Shown: piece after piece, positions 17,910 to 27,669 of the stretch
Numbering within the stretch: the stretch's first letter is position 1
Layout of the letters: every line of letters starts with the position of its first letter
DNA from: Thermococcus sp. 18S1
Lineage (GTDB): Archaea > Methanobacteriota_B > Thermococci > Thermococcales > Thermococcaceae
Direction of reading: 5' to 3'
Length of the DNA: 64,000 nt
Assembly: GCF_012027645.1 (NCBI RefSeq)
Contig: NZ_SNUU01000001.1
Coordinates: 1,674,001-1,738,000 of the forward strand
Program-made: the position numbers and the translations under genes
Notes under the pieces: generated by a model
Seen by the model: only the letters and a program-made list of their open reading frames with translations
Told to the model about the DNA's origin: nothing
Databases searched by the model: none

Positions 17910-19160
17910 GTGAATGGGAAAATTATTCACGACGGTATCCACGGCAGCATGAAGCTCACGGGACTCATCCTTGACCTCGTCAAAACCCCCGAGTTCCAGC
18001 GTCTCAGGAATATAAGACAGCTCGGCCTCGCGTATCTCGTTTATCCCGGTGCCAACCACAGCAGGTTCGAGCACTCCCTCGGCGCGTGGAGCATAGCCCG
18101 AAGACTCGCCGCGGAAGTTGGACTGAGCGAGGATGAAAGCATGCTCCTCCAGGTCGGGGCCCTGCTCCACGACATCGGGCACGGGCCCTTCAGCCACACG
18201 TTCGAGAGCATATACAAGCACTACGTTAAAGAACACGACCACATGCGGCTCGGACAGGATATAGTTCTCGGCAAGGTCAACATAACCGAGAGCGAGAACG
18301 GCGGCCGGATTCCCGAGATAATCGAGGATTACGGCTACGACTTCGAACCGGCGGACGTGGCTAACCTCATCCTCGGCAAACACGAAAAGCGCTATCTCGG
18401 CCAGATGCTACACGGCGATGTTGACGTTGATCAGCTAGACTACCTGGTCAGGGACGCGCACTACACAGGCGTCGCCCACGGCATAATCGACCTTGAGAGG
18501 CTCATGAAGGTTCTCCGGATCCACGACGGCGAGCTCGTTGTCGATGAGAAGGGCATCGAGGCAGTTGAGGGCATGATGGTCGCCCGCTCCCTCATGTACT
18601 CCCGCGTTTACTTCCACCACACCGTGAAGATAGCTGAAGGTATGCTCACCAGGGCCCTGGAGTTCGCCCTGGAGGAGGGCCACCTCTGGGATTTCTGGAG
18701 GATGACCGACTGCCGCGTTCTTGTGGAGCTGGAAGATCTGGAGGGCTTCCCAGCGGAGATGGTGCGGCGCGTGAAGTACCGGGAGCTTTACAAGGCCGCG
18801 GTTCTGGCAAACGCCGACGAACTGAGTACCGAGGAAAAGAGGGAGCTGCTGACGGCGTACAGGAACGTCAAAAGGAGGCAGGAGATAGAAAGGGCACTCG
18901 CCGATGCAGTTGGCGCGAGGGAGGGGGAGGTAATCCTGGAGTTCAGCATAGCGGACCTCATGCTCAGCGAGCCGAGGCTCAAGGCAACGGAGATAAACGT
19001 TCTTCTTGACGATGAGAGCATCCAGCCGCTGACCCGGGTTACACCCCTGGCCAACGCCCTGAAGAGACGCCAGACGCCGCGCTGGGCAGTTCTCATAGCG
19101 TCACCGGGGGAGTACGTACCCAAACTGCGGGAGACCTGGAGAAAGGTGCTGTTCAGCTGA
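17910..19160 (+). CDS. HD-domain phosphohydrolase, SAMHD1/dGTPase-like
   Basis: This protein of about 416 aa shows NHSRFEHSLGAWSIARRL, the metal-binding HDIGHGPFSHTFE near residue 90, and HGDVDVDQLDYLVRDA near residue 170. These are the His/Asp ligands of the dGTPase/SAMHD1-type HD superfamily. The substrate is probably a nucleotide. The start is one of several GTG codons (17901, 17907, 17910); I chose 17910 because GGTGAT precedes it. A TATA-like TTTATTTAAG at 17870-17879 gives a short leader. Confidence 0.87.
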   Translation: MNGKIIHDGIHGSMKLTGLILDLVKTPEFQRLRNIRQLGLAYLVYPGANHSRFEHSLGAWSIARRLAAEVGLSEDESMLLQVGALLHDIGHGPFSHTFESIYKHYVKEHDHMRLGQDIVLGKVNITESENGGRIPEIIEDYGYDFEPADVANLILGKHEKRYLGQMLHGDVDVDQLDYLVRDAHYTGVAHGIIDLERLMKVLRIHDGELVVDEKGIEAVEGMMVARSLMYSRVYFHHTVKIAEGMLTRALEFALEEGHLWDFWRMTDCRVLVELEDLEGFPAEMVRRVKYRELYKAAVLANADELSTEEKRELLTAYRNVKRRQEIERALADAVGAREGEVILEFSIADLMLSEPRLKATEINVLLDDESIQPLTRVTPLANALKRRQTPRWAVLIASPGEYVPKLRETWRKVLFS

Positions 19161-19177
19161 AGGGGCACCGAACGCGA

Positions 19178-20134
19178 TCAGCCGAAGAGCTGCTTCTTTA
19201 TTTCCTTCTTCAGCTCCTCTATGAGGTCTATGAGCTCGTCGGCGTCCCTCACCTCGTCGAGGCTCTCCTTCGGGATAATGGGAACTTCCCCAACGACCTC
19301 GGTCCGGGTCTTCTCGAGTATGAAAACACCGTCGCTGTTTATTATCCTGCCGACCTCCGCCACCATCTCTGCGCGCTTGACTGTGGAGCGGGTCTTGCGC
19401 TCGTCTATGCCAGTCAGAATCCTGAACTCGTCCTCCCTCGAGACGGCGTTGAAGGGGGCCTTCTTGACCTTGACAACGCCGAGGCCCAGTTCTTTGAGGC
19501 GGTCGAATATCTCCCTCTCAAGCGGTGTCTCAGGGGTAACGTCGAGGTTGGCCTCAACGGTCGAGTGGAGAACGTCGATGGGCTCAGCAAGGGGCTCGTC
19601 AAAGAGCTCCTCAAGGCGGATGGCTACCTCAAGCGAGACCGCCTGCTCACCACGCTCGTAGTTGGTGAGGCTCTTCCTGGAGACGCCAAGGAGCTGCGCC
19701 AGCTCGTTTATTGAGTATCCATACTTCTCTCTCAGCTTCCTCAATAGGCCGCCGTTTATCCTCACATAAAAGCCGCCGCGCTCGGCGAATATGGCCGGCA
19801 TCTCGTTCTCGACAAGAACGTCGTAGAGGGTCTCGGGTCTGAGGGCGTAGATTCCAAACCTCTCGTAAACTACACCCTCCTCAAGTTCGGCGTTTTTCGT
19901 CTTTAGGCCGACGATCAGGGGCGAAGCCTTGAAGAAGCGGGCCAGCCTCTTTAAATCCTCCGCCTGCTCCCCTGTGACGGCGTCTATGTTGGTGGCCACC
20001 TTTATGAAGAGCAGGAGGAATAACCTGCTCGCCACTATGTCGAAGCACGAGCCCTTAAACTCCATACGCGCCGTTTTGTACCCTGTGCCCCTGAGTATCG
20101 CCTCAACCGTCCGTATGAGCCTTTCCCTGTCCAT
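19178..20134 (-). CDS. archaeal HTH transcriptional regulator (XRE-type)
   Basis: This 318-aa protein has a helix-turn-helix of the Cro/CI type near residues 130-165 (YGYSINELAQLLGVSRKSLTNYERG). It is flanked by an N-terminal domain beginning MDRERLIRTVEAILRGTGY and a C-terminal domain ending in a charged helix. This layout matches the conserved archaeal putative HTH-type regulatory family. The start at 20134 has GGGTG upstream; the open frame upstream of it is only the antisense of the GNAT gene. It is divergent from the GNAT gene with overlapping promoters, so autoregulation and control of that gene are possible. Confidence 0.85.
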   Translation of the reverse strand: MDRERLIRTVEAILRGTGYKTARMEFKGSCFDIVASRLFLLLFIKVATNIDAVTGEQAEDLKRLARFFKASPLIVGLKTKNAELEEGVVYERFGIYALRPETLYDVLVENEMPAIFAERGGFYVRINGGLLRKLREKYGYSINELAQLLGVSRKSLTNYERGEQAVSLEVAIRLEELFDEPLAEPIDVLHSTVEANLDVTPETPLEREIFDRLKELGLGVVKVKKAPFNAVSREDEFRILTGIDERKTRSTVKRAEMVAEVGRIINSDGVFILEKTRTEVVGEVPIIPKESLDEVRDADELIDLIEELKKEIKKQLFG

Positions 20135-20137
20135 CAC

Positions 20138-20170
20138 CCTTAAATACGCAAACGGCTTATATAAATTTAA
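20138..20170. promoter_or_regulatory. overlapping divergent promoters
   Basis: The 45 nt between the two start codons holds TTAAATA at about 20140, the perfect palindrome TTATATAA at 20157-20164 and a second TTAAATTT-type element on the minus strand. Each direction has a TATA about 25 nt before a plausible start site, but the two promoters share the same bases and probably cannot fire together. Confidence 0.5.
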
Positions 20171-20179
20171 GGTGTCGCT

Positions 20180-20749
20180 ATGAGGCCGATCATACTCAGG
20201 GGAAGTCTCGTGTCGATAGGCATGCTTCTGAAGGACGACCTGCGGCAGGTCTGGCTCTGGTACAACGACCGCGACGTCAGGAAGTACCTCTCGTTCCCGG
20301 AGGAGATATTTTTCTACGAGGACGAGCTTGAATGGTACGAGGCCCTGAGGCGGGAGAAGAAGCACGAAAAAGTATTCGCGATCATGGAGAACTCCTCGCG
20401 CTCCCTCGTTGGACTTGTGGGGCTGCACAGGATAGACTACCACAACGGCAGGGCGGAGCTGGGATACTTCCTGGCCAAGAGGCACTGGGGCCACGGCTAT
20501 GCCAGCGAGGCCGTAAAGCTCGCCCTCGAATACGCCTTTGACTGGCTCAACCTGCGGAAGGTCTACGCCCACGTCTTCGAGACAAACATCGCATCGATAA
20601 GGGTCCTCGAAAAGAACGGCTTCACCCTCGCCGGCCGCTGGAGGAAGCACCAGTACGTCCCGGGAGAGGGCTTCGTTGATGTGCTGATGTACGAGCGGTT
20701 CAGGGAGCAAGGTTCAATAGATGAAAGTCCAACGAACGGTAAAACGTAG
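20180..20749 (+). CDS. GNAT N-acetyltransferase (RimJ/RimL-like)
   Basis: This 189-aa protein has the acetyl-CoA pyrophosphate loop YFLAKRHWGHGYASEAVKLA and the motif B region VYAHVFETNIASIRVLEKNGF. This order is typical of RimJ/RimL-type GNAT enzymes that acetylate protein N-termini or small amines. The substrate is unknown. The ATG at 20180 follows AAGGTG. It is divergent from the HTH regulator. Confidence 0.87.
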   Translation: MRPIILRGSLVSIGMLLKDDLRQVWLWYNDRDVRKYLSFPEEIFFYEDELEWYEALRREKKHEKVFAIMENSSRSLVGLVGLHRIDYHNGRAELGYFLAKRHWGHGYASEAVKLALEYAFDWLNLRKVYAHVFETNIASIRVLEKNGFTLAGRWRKHQYVPGEGFVDVLMYERFREQGSIDESPTNGKT

Positions 20750-20804
20750 AGAAACCCGTTTGATTCGGGTTTGATGTTTTTCTTCTCCGAACTGCTTTAG
20801 CTGA

Positions 20805-21139
20805 TCAATCCCCCTCGCTCCTCAGCTTCGCAGGCTCGAACATCAGGACGTACGAAGGTTCGAGGGCCTTGGGCAGTGCTCCATCCCCCTGGGCACGACC
20901 GTCATCTCGCCCTCGCTGAGAACCACGTCGGGCTGACCTCTCAACTGGACCACTATGCGCCCCCTGTAAACGTAGAAAAGCTCGTCCTCATTCTCATGCC
21001 TGTGCCAGTGGTATTCGCCATCGAAGAGGGCCATCCTGACGACGTAGTCGTTCACACGCATCAGCTCAACTGGAGACCAGGGTTCGGTGATTTCCTTTAT
21101 CTTCTCGTCGATGTTGAGTTTGGGAATCACAGCCTTCAC
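20805..21139 (-). pseudogene. cupin-domain protein, frameshifted near the C-terminus
   Basis: The main frame encodes a small cupin of about 111 aa: a barrel with HWHRHENEDELFYVYRG and PDVVLSEGEMTVVPRGMEHCP. After HCP the frame goes to a quick stop. Another frame continues sensibly as KALEPSYVLMFEPAKL and stops at 20805. One missing C in the run TGCCC explains the break (four C would restore the cupin tail). It may be a real loss or a sequence error in a homopolymer. Start GTG at 21139 or 21160; a TTAAATAG element just upstream favours 21139. Confidence 0.72.
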
Positions 21140-21226
21140 CGCCTCATGTTGCAACTGCACCTATTTAACCCTAACAGTTCGGTAAGGATATAAGGACGCC
21201 CCACCACTATCCGGAGGGTGAAACTG

Positions 21227-22579
21227 GTGGTAAAAGAAGGTCCAACCAGACTCCTTGTTGTGCTGCTAGCTGGAATGCTCGTTCTCTCCGCAGGATGTCT
21301 CAACGGCGGTGGAGCCACACAGACGGCCTCAGAACAGCCCAACGAAAGCACCACCAATACCAGCGGGACCACCGATTCTCCCCGGAGTACTCCGGCGCCA
21401 ACGAGCTCCACTTCAACAACAGAGACACCAAACACTGAAGTACCCGAGGGAGACAACGAAACAACCTCCACCGCTACAGAAACCCCCAATGTGGTCACGG
21501 TCACGTTCATCGTCTCGGTTCCAGACTACACGCCGGAAAACGACTCGGTCTATATCGCAGGTGACTTCAACGGCTGGAATCCGGGTGATGAAAACTACAG
21601 GCTCAGGAAGCGCGACGACGGGAAGTGGGAGATAACGCTGGAGTTCAGGAGAGGAACCAAGATCGAGTTCAAGTTCACCCGCGGCTCGTGGGAGACCGTT
21701 GAGAAGGGCAGAAACGGCGAGGAGATTCCTAACAGAGCCCTGGTGTTGGAAGAAAGCGGGAGGTACGAGTTCACGGTTTATCACTGGCGCGATTACGTGG
21801 AGGAAGTAGGGGTCGGCACGCACACGATAGTCGGGAACGTGACGACTTTCAAGATGTTCATGCCCCAGCTCAACAGGACGAGGAGGATATGGGTCTATCT
21901 GCCGCCCGACTACGGGAAGAGCGACAGAAGATACCCCGTCCTCTACATGCACGACGGCCAGAACCTCTTTGACCGGGCAACCTCCTTCGCCGGCGAATGG
22001 AGGGTGGACGAGGCCCTGGAGAAACTCTTCCGAGAGAGAAACTTCTCGATCATAGTGGTCGGTATAGACAACGGCGGCGAGAAGAGGATAGACGAGTACT
22101 CGCCGTGGAGGAACGAGGCATACGGAAGGGGCGGGGAAGGGGACGCCTACATCCGCTTCATCGTCGAAACTCTTAAGCCCTACATCGACTCCCATTACAG
22201 AACCCTCCCGAACGAGACGGGAATAATGGGCTCCTCCCTCGGAGGGCTCATCTCGATCTACGCCGGCTTCAAATACCCTGAGACCTTCCGCTACGTTGGA
22301 GCCATGAGTTCAGCCTTCTGGTTCAACCCGGAGATCTATGACTTCGTGAGGAACGCCCCGGAGGGCCCGGAGAAAATCTACATCGACTGGGGAACCCTCG
22401 AGGGCAGCGACCCGAGCGGAATGATAGAGACCAACAGAAAGATGGTGGAAGTACTGAAGGAAAGGGGCTACGTGGAGGGCGAAAACCTTCTCGTCATCGA
22501 GGACGAGGGAGCCACACACAACGAGTACTACTGGTCGAGGCGCTTTCCGGACGCGGTGCTCTGGCTCTTCGGCGGTTGA
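21227..22579 (+). CDS. lipoprotein esterase with glycogen-binding (CBM48-like) domain
   Basis: This 450-aa exported lipoprotein has a signal peptide ending in the lipobox LSAGC and a Thr/Ser-rich linker of about 60 residues. A CBM48/AMPK-type carbohydrate-binding domain follows (SVYIAGDFNGWNPGDENYRL). The rest is an esterase D-type alpha/beta hydrolase with YPVLYMHDGQNLFD, the nucleophile motif GIMGSSLGGLISIY and a C-terminal His in GATHNEYYW. It probably deacylates a bound polysaccharide or glycoconjugate outside the cell. The start is GTG 21227 (GGAGGG at good spacing) rather than GTG 21218. Confidence 0.85.
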   Translation: MVKEGPTRLLVVLLAGMLVLSAGCLNGGGATQTASEQPNESTTNTSGTTDSPRSTPAPTSSTSTTETPNTEVPEGDNETTSTATETPNVVTVTFIVSVPDYTPENDSVYIAGDFNGWNPGDENYRLRKRDDGKWEITLEFRRGTKIEFKFTRGSWETVEKGRNGEEIPNRALVLEESGRYEFTVYHWRDYVEEVGVGTHTIVGNVTTFKMFMPQLNRTRRIWVYLPPDYGKSDRRYPVLYMHDGQNLFDRATSFAGEWRVDEALEKLFRERNFSIIVVGIDNGGEKRIDEYSPWRNEAYGRGGEGDAYIRFIVETLKPYIDSHYRTLPNETGIMGSSLGGLISIYAGFKYPETFRYVGAMSSAFWFNPEIYDFVRNAPEGPEKIYIDWGTLEGSDPSGMIETNRKMVEVLKERGYVEGENLLVIEDEGATHNEYYWSRRFPDAVLWLFGG

Positions 22580-22609
22580 TTTTTAAACCCCCTCCCCTTT
22601 TCTTCAACC

Positions 22610-23896
22610 ATGCTCCTCCATATCGGAATCGACGACACCGACTCACCCAACGGCATGTGCACCACCTACCTTGGCGCCCTCCTGTACCGCGAGATTTCCC
22701 GGATAGCGGAGCCCATCGACCTTCCGAGGCTGATAAGGCTCAACCCGAACATCCCGTACAAAACGAGGGGCAACGGAGCGGTCGCGATGACCTTCGAGGC
22801 CGACGAGGATACCATCCAGGAAATCAAAGACACCGTCCTTTTCTACGTAAACCAGCTTTCCGACTTCACCCATGAGAACACCAATCCGGGAGTCGTCTTT
22901 TTTGAGGGCGAAATCCCAGAGGAGCTCCGCGAGTTTTCGCTTAAAGCCCTTAGGGAGCACGTTACGATCGAAGATGCCGAAAGGGTCGCGAAAGATGTCG
23001 GGGCGGAGATCTTTAAGTTCAAGCTTGGCAGGGGTATAATAGGCTCCCTCGCGGCAATTGGATATCCCCTTGAGCGCTTCACCTACGAACTGCTGGCTTA
23101 CAGGGAGCCGGACGAGTGGGGAACGCCGAGAAAGGTCGATGCGAAGAGTGTTTTCGCCGCCGATCGCTGGAGCTATCCCTTCACCTACGACAACGTTGAC
23201 CCCTACAAGAGGAGCGTCCTCATAACGCCCCACGGCAAGGACCCCGTTCTCGTGGGAATCAGGGGAATTGACAGAGGAAAGGTTCTCCAGACCTTCGAGC
23301 GGGTCGAGTTTGGCGAGCCCGTTGCCTTCTACCAGCTCTACAAGACGAACCAGAACACTGACGACCACCTTACTCCAAAGAAAATCGGCGAGCTGAAGCT
23401 CTACGACAGTGCGGTAGTCAAGGGCAGGGTCGCTGGCCCATACTGGGAGCGCGGGAGGCACGTTTTCTTCGAGCTGGAGGACGAGACCGGGAAAATTAGG
23501 GTGGCAGCCTTCGAGCCGACCAAGAAGTTCCGGAACTGGGTCAGGAAGCTCCTCCCTGGAGACGAGATAATCGCCGCCGGGGGCGTTAAGGAGCACGAGG
23601 GTGTCCTAACCCTCAACCTTGAGAAGTTCTATCCGGTGAGGCTCGTCCCCAAAATCGAGTACCGGAAACCCAAGTGCCCGAAGTGCGGGGGAACGATGAA
23701 GAGCAAGGGCGACTACCTCAAGTGCAAGCGCTGCGGCCATAAGATGCCGAAGAAGCTCATCCCAGTTGAAGTCCCGCGCGAACTGGAGAGGAAAATCTAC
23801 GAAGTGCCGCCTGACGCGAGGAAGCACCTGTCGAGGCCTCTGGTTCTGCCGGGTGGGGAGGAGAAGATTCTGGAAGCGTTGGGAACTTTGAAATGA
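22610..23896 (+). CDS. tiaS: tRNA(Ile2) 2-agmatinylcytidine synthetase TiaS
   Basis: This 428-aa protein starts with the TiaS signature ([20 protein letters not shown]) and has the [12 protein letters not shown] segment. Next comes an OB-fold region ([23 protein letters not shown]), and then a C-terminal zinc ribbon ([21 protein letters not shown]). TiaS uses ATP to attach agmatine to C34 of the AUA-reading tRNA-Ile and is essential in archaea. Length and domain order are complete. It follows the esterase gene by 30 nt; a TATA-like TTTTTAAACC lies in that gap. Confidence 0.96.
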   Translation: MLLHIGIDDTDSPNGMCTTYLGALLYREISRIAEPIDLPRLIRLNPNIPYKTRGNGAVAMTFEADEDTIQEIKDTVLFYVNQLSDFTHENTNPGVVFFEGEIPEELREFSLKALREHVTIEDAERVAKDVGAEIFKFKLGRGIIGSLAAIGYPLERFTYELLAYREPDEWGTPRKVDAKSVFAADRWSYPFTYDNVDPYKRSVLITPHGKDPVLVGIRGIDRGKVLQTFERVEFGEPVAFYQLYKTNQNTDDHLTPKKIGELKLYDSAVVKGRVAGPYWERGRHVFFELEDETGKIRVAAFEPTKKFRNWVRKLLPGDEIIAAGGVKEHEGVLTLNLEKFYPVRLVPKIEYRKPKCPKCGGTMKSKGDYLKCKRCGHKMPKKLIPVEVPRELERKIYEVPPDARKHLSRPLVLPGGEEKILEALGTLK

Positions 23897-24318
23897 TAAT
23901 TCCGATTATCATAACCGTGATTATCATTCGGGCCAATAAAGGCCAAGTCTTCGTTGAGGTGAATGGGGAGCTACCCCATCTTTTACTTGGAGGACTTCTA
24001 ACTCAAAACCATCTATACCCCCAGAGGCCAAGATATCTCGCAGCCAAGAAGACCACTCCTCCCAACCCTTCGCCATAGCCAGGGCCCTCGAGTACTCAGC
24101 CTTTTCTGCGGGGGCCATGAAGCGAGCCGAGTAAGATATCCTGAGACGGTCGATGAACTCCTCGAAAACCCGGAGGAGAACGCGCTTGAGATAGCCTACA
24201 CGGTCAAGCTCCTCAGGCTGGTTCAGCGGGGTGACGTAGGGGGATAAAGGAATTCAGCCGAACCTTTGCAGTCTCACTGCAAAGAGATTTAAAAAAGAGC
24301 TTGCAGTGGTGGTGCAAA
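23897..24318. other. intergenic region with small-gene debris
   Basis: There is no convincing complete gene in 420 bp. On the plus strand, codons at about 24119-24246 read as a protein tail (YPETVDELLENPEENALEIA, then YTVKLLRLVQRGDVGG and stop) with no start in frame. On the minus strand 23924-24118 is an open frame of 64 codons with an ATG (MAPAEKAEYSRALAMAKGW). The plus tail looks like the end of a decayed gene, the minus frame is weak. Confidence 0.35.
24265..24317. repeat. two related dyads flanking a T-run
   Basis: TTTGCAGT-CTC-ACTGCAAA at 24265-24283 is a perfect 8-bp inverted repeat. A second, shorter dyad TTGCA...TGCAA at 24301-24316 shares the TTGCAGTG start. Between them is a run of six A (T6 on the minus strand) at 24291-24296, next to the stop of the deoxyhypusine synthase gene. 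The T-run would serve as that gene's terminator; the dyads could be part of it or a protein site. Confidence 0.45.
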
Positions 24319-25374
<1,056 letters not shown>

Positions 25375-25400
25375 TTATTTCCCTCCCCCAACTTTACCCC

Positions 25401-26207
25401 ATGCCGGTGGGGATAGACCTGAACGGCCTCGGCGTCATCGTCACTGCATCATCGCGCGGCATAGGGTTCAACGTTGCGAGGGAGCTGCTGAAGAGGAACG
25501 CGAGGGTTGTTATAAGCTCGCGAAGCGAGGAAAACCTGAAGAAAGCCCTGGATGAGCTCTCGGAATACGGGGAGGTCTACGGTGTAATCGCCGACGTTGG
25601 GGAGAAAGAGGATCTGGAAAACCTTGTGTCAGGGGCATGGAATGCTCTGGACGGTGTTGACGCCCTTGTCTGGAACGCCCCCAACGTCTCCTGCGAGCCG
25701 TGCCTGGTTCACGAGGCCGGCTACTCGGACTGGCTCGAGGCGGCGAGGCTTCACTCGGTAGCTCCGGGCTATCTGACGACGCTCCTCGTAAGGCGGTGGG
25801 TCGGGGAGGGCAGGAAGGGCGTCCTCGTTTACCTCAACTCGGTCTCGATAAAGGAGCCAATGCCGCCGCTGGTTCTGGCAGACGTTACGAGGGCTGGCCT
25901 CCTTCAGCTGGCGAAGAGCGTTTCGAGAACCTACGGGAAGAGGGGAATAAGGGCCCACAGCGTTCTGCTCGGCAGCTTTGATACACCCGGCGCGAGGGAG
26001 AACCTTAAGGCAGTTGCCGAGGCGAGGGGAGAACCCTTCGAGGAGACCTGGGAACGGGAGGTGCTCGGAAGAACGCCCCTCCACAGAACCGGCAGGTGGG
26101 AGGAACTCGGCTCGCTCATGGCCTTCCTCCTGAGCGAGGAAGCGGAGTACATGCTCGGCTCGACGGTTGTCATAGACGGCGCGATGACGAGGGGGATAGA
26201 CATTTAA
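25401..26207 (+). CDS. SDR-family oxidoreductase with altered catalytic site
   Basis: This 268-aa short-chain dehydrogenase shows the cofactor loop VTASSRGIGFNVARELL at the N-terminus and LVWNAPN in place of NNAG. The Ser region is YLNSVSIKEPMPPLVLADVTRAGLLQ. The usual YxxxK pair is absent: the positions read ADVTR. This matches a known SDR subfamily without the classical Tyr, so the reaction is uncertain. A TATA-like TTTTATTT at 25370-25377 places the start site next to the ATG (leaderless). It is the first of four same-strand genes. Confidence 0.85.
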   Translation: MPVGIDLNGLGVIVTASSRGIGFNVARELLKRNARVVISSRSEENLKKALDELSEYGEVYGVIADVGEKEDLENLVSGAWNALDGVDALVWNAPNVSCEPCLVHEAGYSDWLEAARLHSVAPGYLTTLLVRRWVGEGRKGVLVYLNSVSIKEPMPPLVLADVTRAGLLQLAKSVSRTYGKRGIRAHSVLLGSFDTPGARENLKAVAEARGEPFEETWEREVLGRTPLHRTGRWEELGSLMAFLLSEEAEYMLGSTVVIDGAMTRGIDI

Positions 26208-26230
26208 GGCCATTCTCCCTTTTTCAGACC

Positions 26231-26863
26231 ATGAAGGAGGACTACTTCACCGCGGAATTCATAGCCGAGATGAGGAAGAGGTATTTCAGGCCGAGGAAGT
26301 GGGAAAAGGTTAGGCCGTTCCGGAAGACGGCGGTTCTGGCGATAGACCTTCAGAGGTACTTCCTCACGCCCGAGAGCAGGGCGTTCCTGCCTTCGGCGCC
26401 CCGCTTCGTTCCACGGCTCCTGGAGTTTTACGGAGAGGTTGAAAAGCTTGGTGTCCCGATAATATTCACCCGCCACTTCCACCGAAACGACATAATGACC
26501 CGGTGGTGGGGTGGCGATATGCCAAAGGACGACCCGTTGAACGGGCTTCTCGACGAGTTCCAGCCCTTCGCGGGAACGGTGGTCGAGAAGAGGACCTACA
26601 ATGCCTTCTACGGAACCGAACTTGAGGGGATTCTGAGAAAGCTCGGCGTTGAGACCGTAATCATCACCGGCGTCATGACGCACCTCTGCTGTGAGACGAC
26701 GGCAAGGGAAGCCTTCGTGAGGGGCTTCAACGTGGTCTTCCCGGTCGATGGAACGCTGACCCAGAACAGGTTTTTCCACGAGGCAGCCCTTAGAAACCTC
26801 TCCCACGGCTTCGCGGTCACGCCGCTTCTCTCGGAGGTGTTGGAATGGCTCTCGTCGGAATAA
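26231..26863 (+). CDS. isochorismatase-like cysteine hydrolase
   Basis: This 210-aa member of the isochorismatase/nicotinamidase superfamily has the catalytic Asp in VLAIDLQRYFL and Lys in VVEKRTYNAFYGTEL. The nucleophile Cys follows cis-peptide-type sequence in ITGVMTHLCCETTAREAF. Nicotinamidase-type metal ligands are not obvious, so another amide or isochorismate-like substrate is possible. The start at 26231 lies 23 nt after the SDR gene; the 3' end overlaps the next gene by 19 nt. Confidence 0.87.
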   Translation: MKEDYFTAEFIAEMRKRYFRPRKWEKVRPFRKTAVLAIDLQRYFLTPESRAFLPSAPRFVPRLLEFYGEVEKLGVPIIFTRHFHRNDIMTRWWGGDMPKDDPLNGLLDEFQPFAGTVVEKRTYNAFYGTELEGILRKLGVETVIITGVMTHLCCETTAREAFVRGFNVVFPVDGTLTQNRFFHEAALRNLSHGFAVTPLLSEVLEWLSSE

Positions 26864-27669
26864 TCGGGGCTGGAATCGGGGGAATAGCGACCGCCGTCCA
26901 GCTGGCGCGCTACGGGATAGAGAGCGTGATTTTCGAGCGTGACCGGATAGGCGGACTCATAAGGAACGCCTACTCCGTTGAGAACACGATGTTCTTCCCC
27001 GACGGAATCAAGGGCGAGAGGGTCGTCGCAATCCTCCAGGAGTACGTGAGGAGGTACAACCTGAAAATCGTCTATGAAGAAGTCAGGGCCGTGAGAAAGG
27101 CCGATGGGGAATTTGAAGTCGAAACCGCGGGTGGAACTCACCGCTTCAGGTACCTCGTGGTGGCAACGGGGACGAGGCCGAGGAAGCTCCCCTTCGAGGG
27201 GGTAATCTACCACGTCGCTGAAGTTCCGAGGAGGCACTATGGGCGAGTTCTCATCATCGGCGGCGGCGATGTGGCCTTCGACTACGCCCTGACCATGAGC
27301 GAGGTTAGCGATGAAGTGATAATCCTCATGAGGAGCGAGCCGAAGGCCCTGCCCTACCTCCAGGAACTCGTGAAGAGGCGTTCAAACATCAGGACACTGA
27401 TGGGACAGGTTCGGGAAATAAAGCCTATAAACGGGAGGGGAAAGCTTTTAGCCGAAACCAGCGCTGGCGACTTTGAGGTCGACCTGGTGCTCGGTGCCAT
27501 CGGCAGGGTGCCGAACATCGAACTGGTGGAGGGCATCGAGGACGATAACCTTTTCCTGGTCGGGGACGTTAAGAACGGGATTTACCGGCAAACGGCCCTG
27601 GCGATAGCTGATGGAATCAAAACGGCGATGACGATATGGAGGAGGGAGAGGTATGGAGATACTGAGTGA
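26845..27669 (+). CDS. FAD/NAD(P)-dependent oxidoreductase without redox cysteines
   Basis: This 274-aa two-dinucleotide-fold flavoprotein has the FAD loop GIIGAGIGGIATAVQLARYG at the start, the ATGTRPRKLPF motif, the NAD(P) loop VLIIGGGDVAFDYAL, and the second FAD motif NLFLVGDV near the end. It resembles thioredoxin reductases but is shorter and contains no cysteine at all, so it cannot act through a CxxC disulphide. It may reduce a small molecule or serve a partner in the operon. It overlaps both neighbours (19 and 17 nt). Confidence 0.85.
   Translation: MALVGIIGAGIGGIATAVQLARYGIESVIFERDRIGGLIRNAYSVENTMFFPDGIKGERVVAILQEYVRRYNLKIVYEEVRAVRKADGEFEVETAGGTHRFRYLVVATGTRPRKLPFEGVIYHVAEVPRRHYGRVLIIGGGDVAFDYALTMSEVSDEVIILMRSEPKALPYLQELVKRRSNIRTLMGQVREIKPINGRGKLLAETSAGDFEVDLVLGAIGRVPNIELVEGIEDDNLFLVGDVKNGIYRQTALAIADGIKTAMTIWRRERYGDTE

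Noticed and set aside
20135-20710. N-terminal extension of the HTH regulator to 510 aa
   Set aside because: The extra part is antisense of the GNAT gene; a promoter and ribosome site define the start at 20134.
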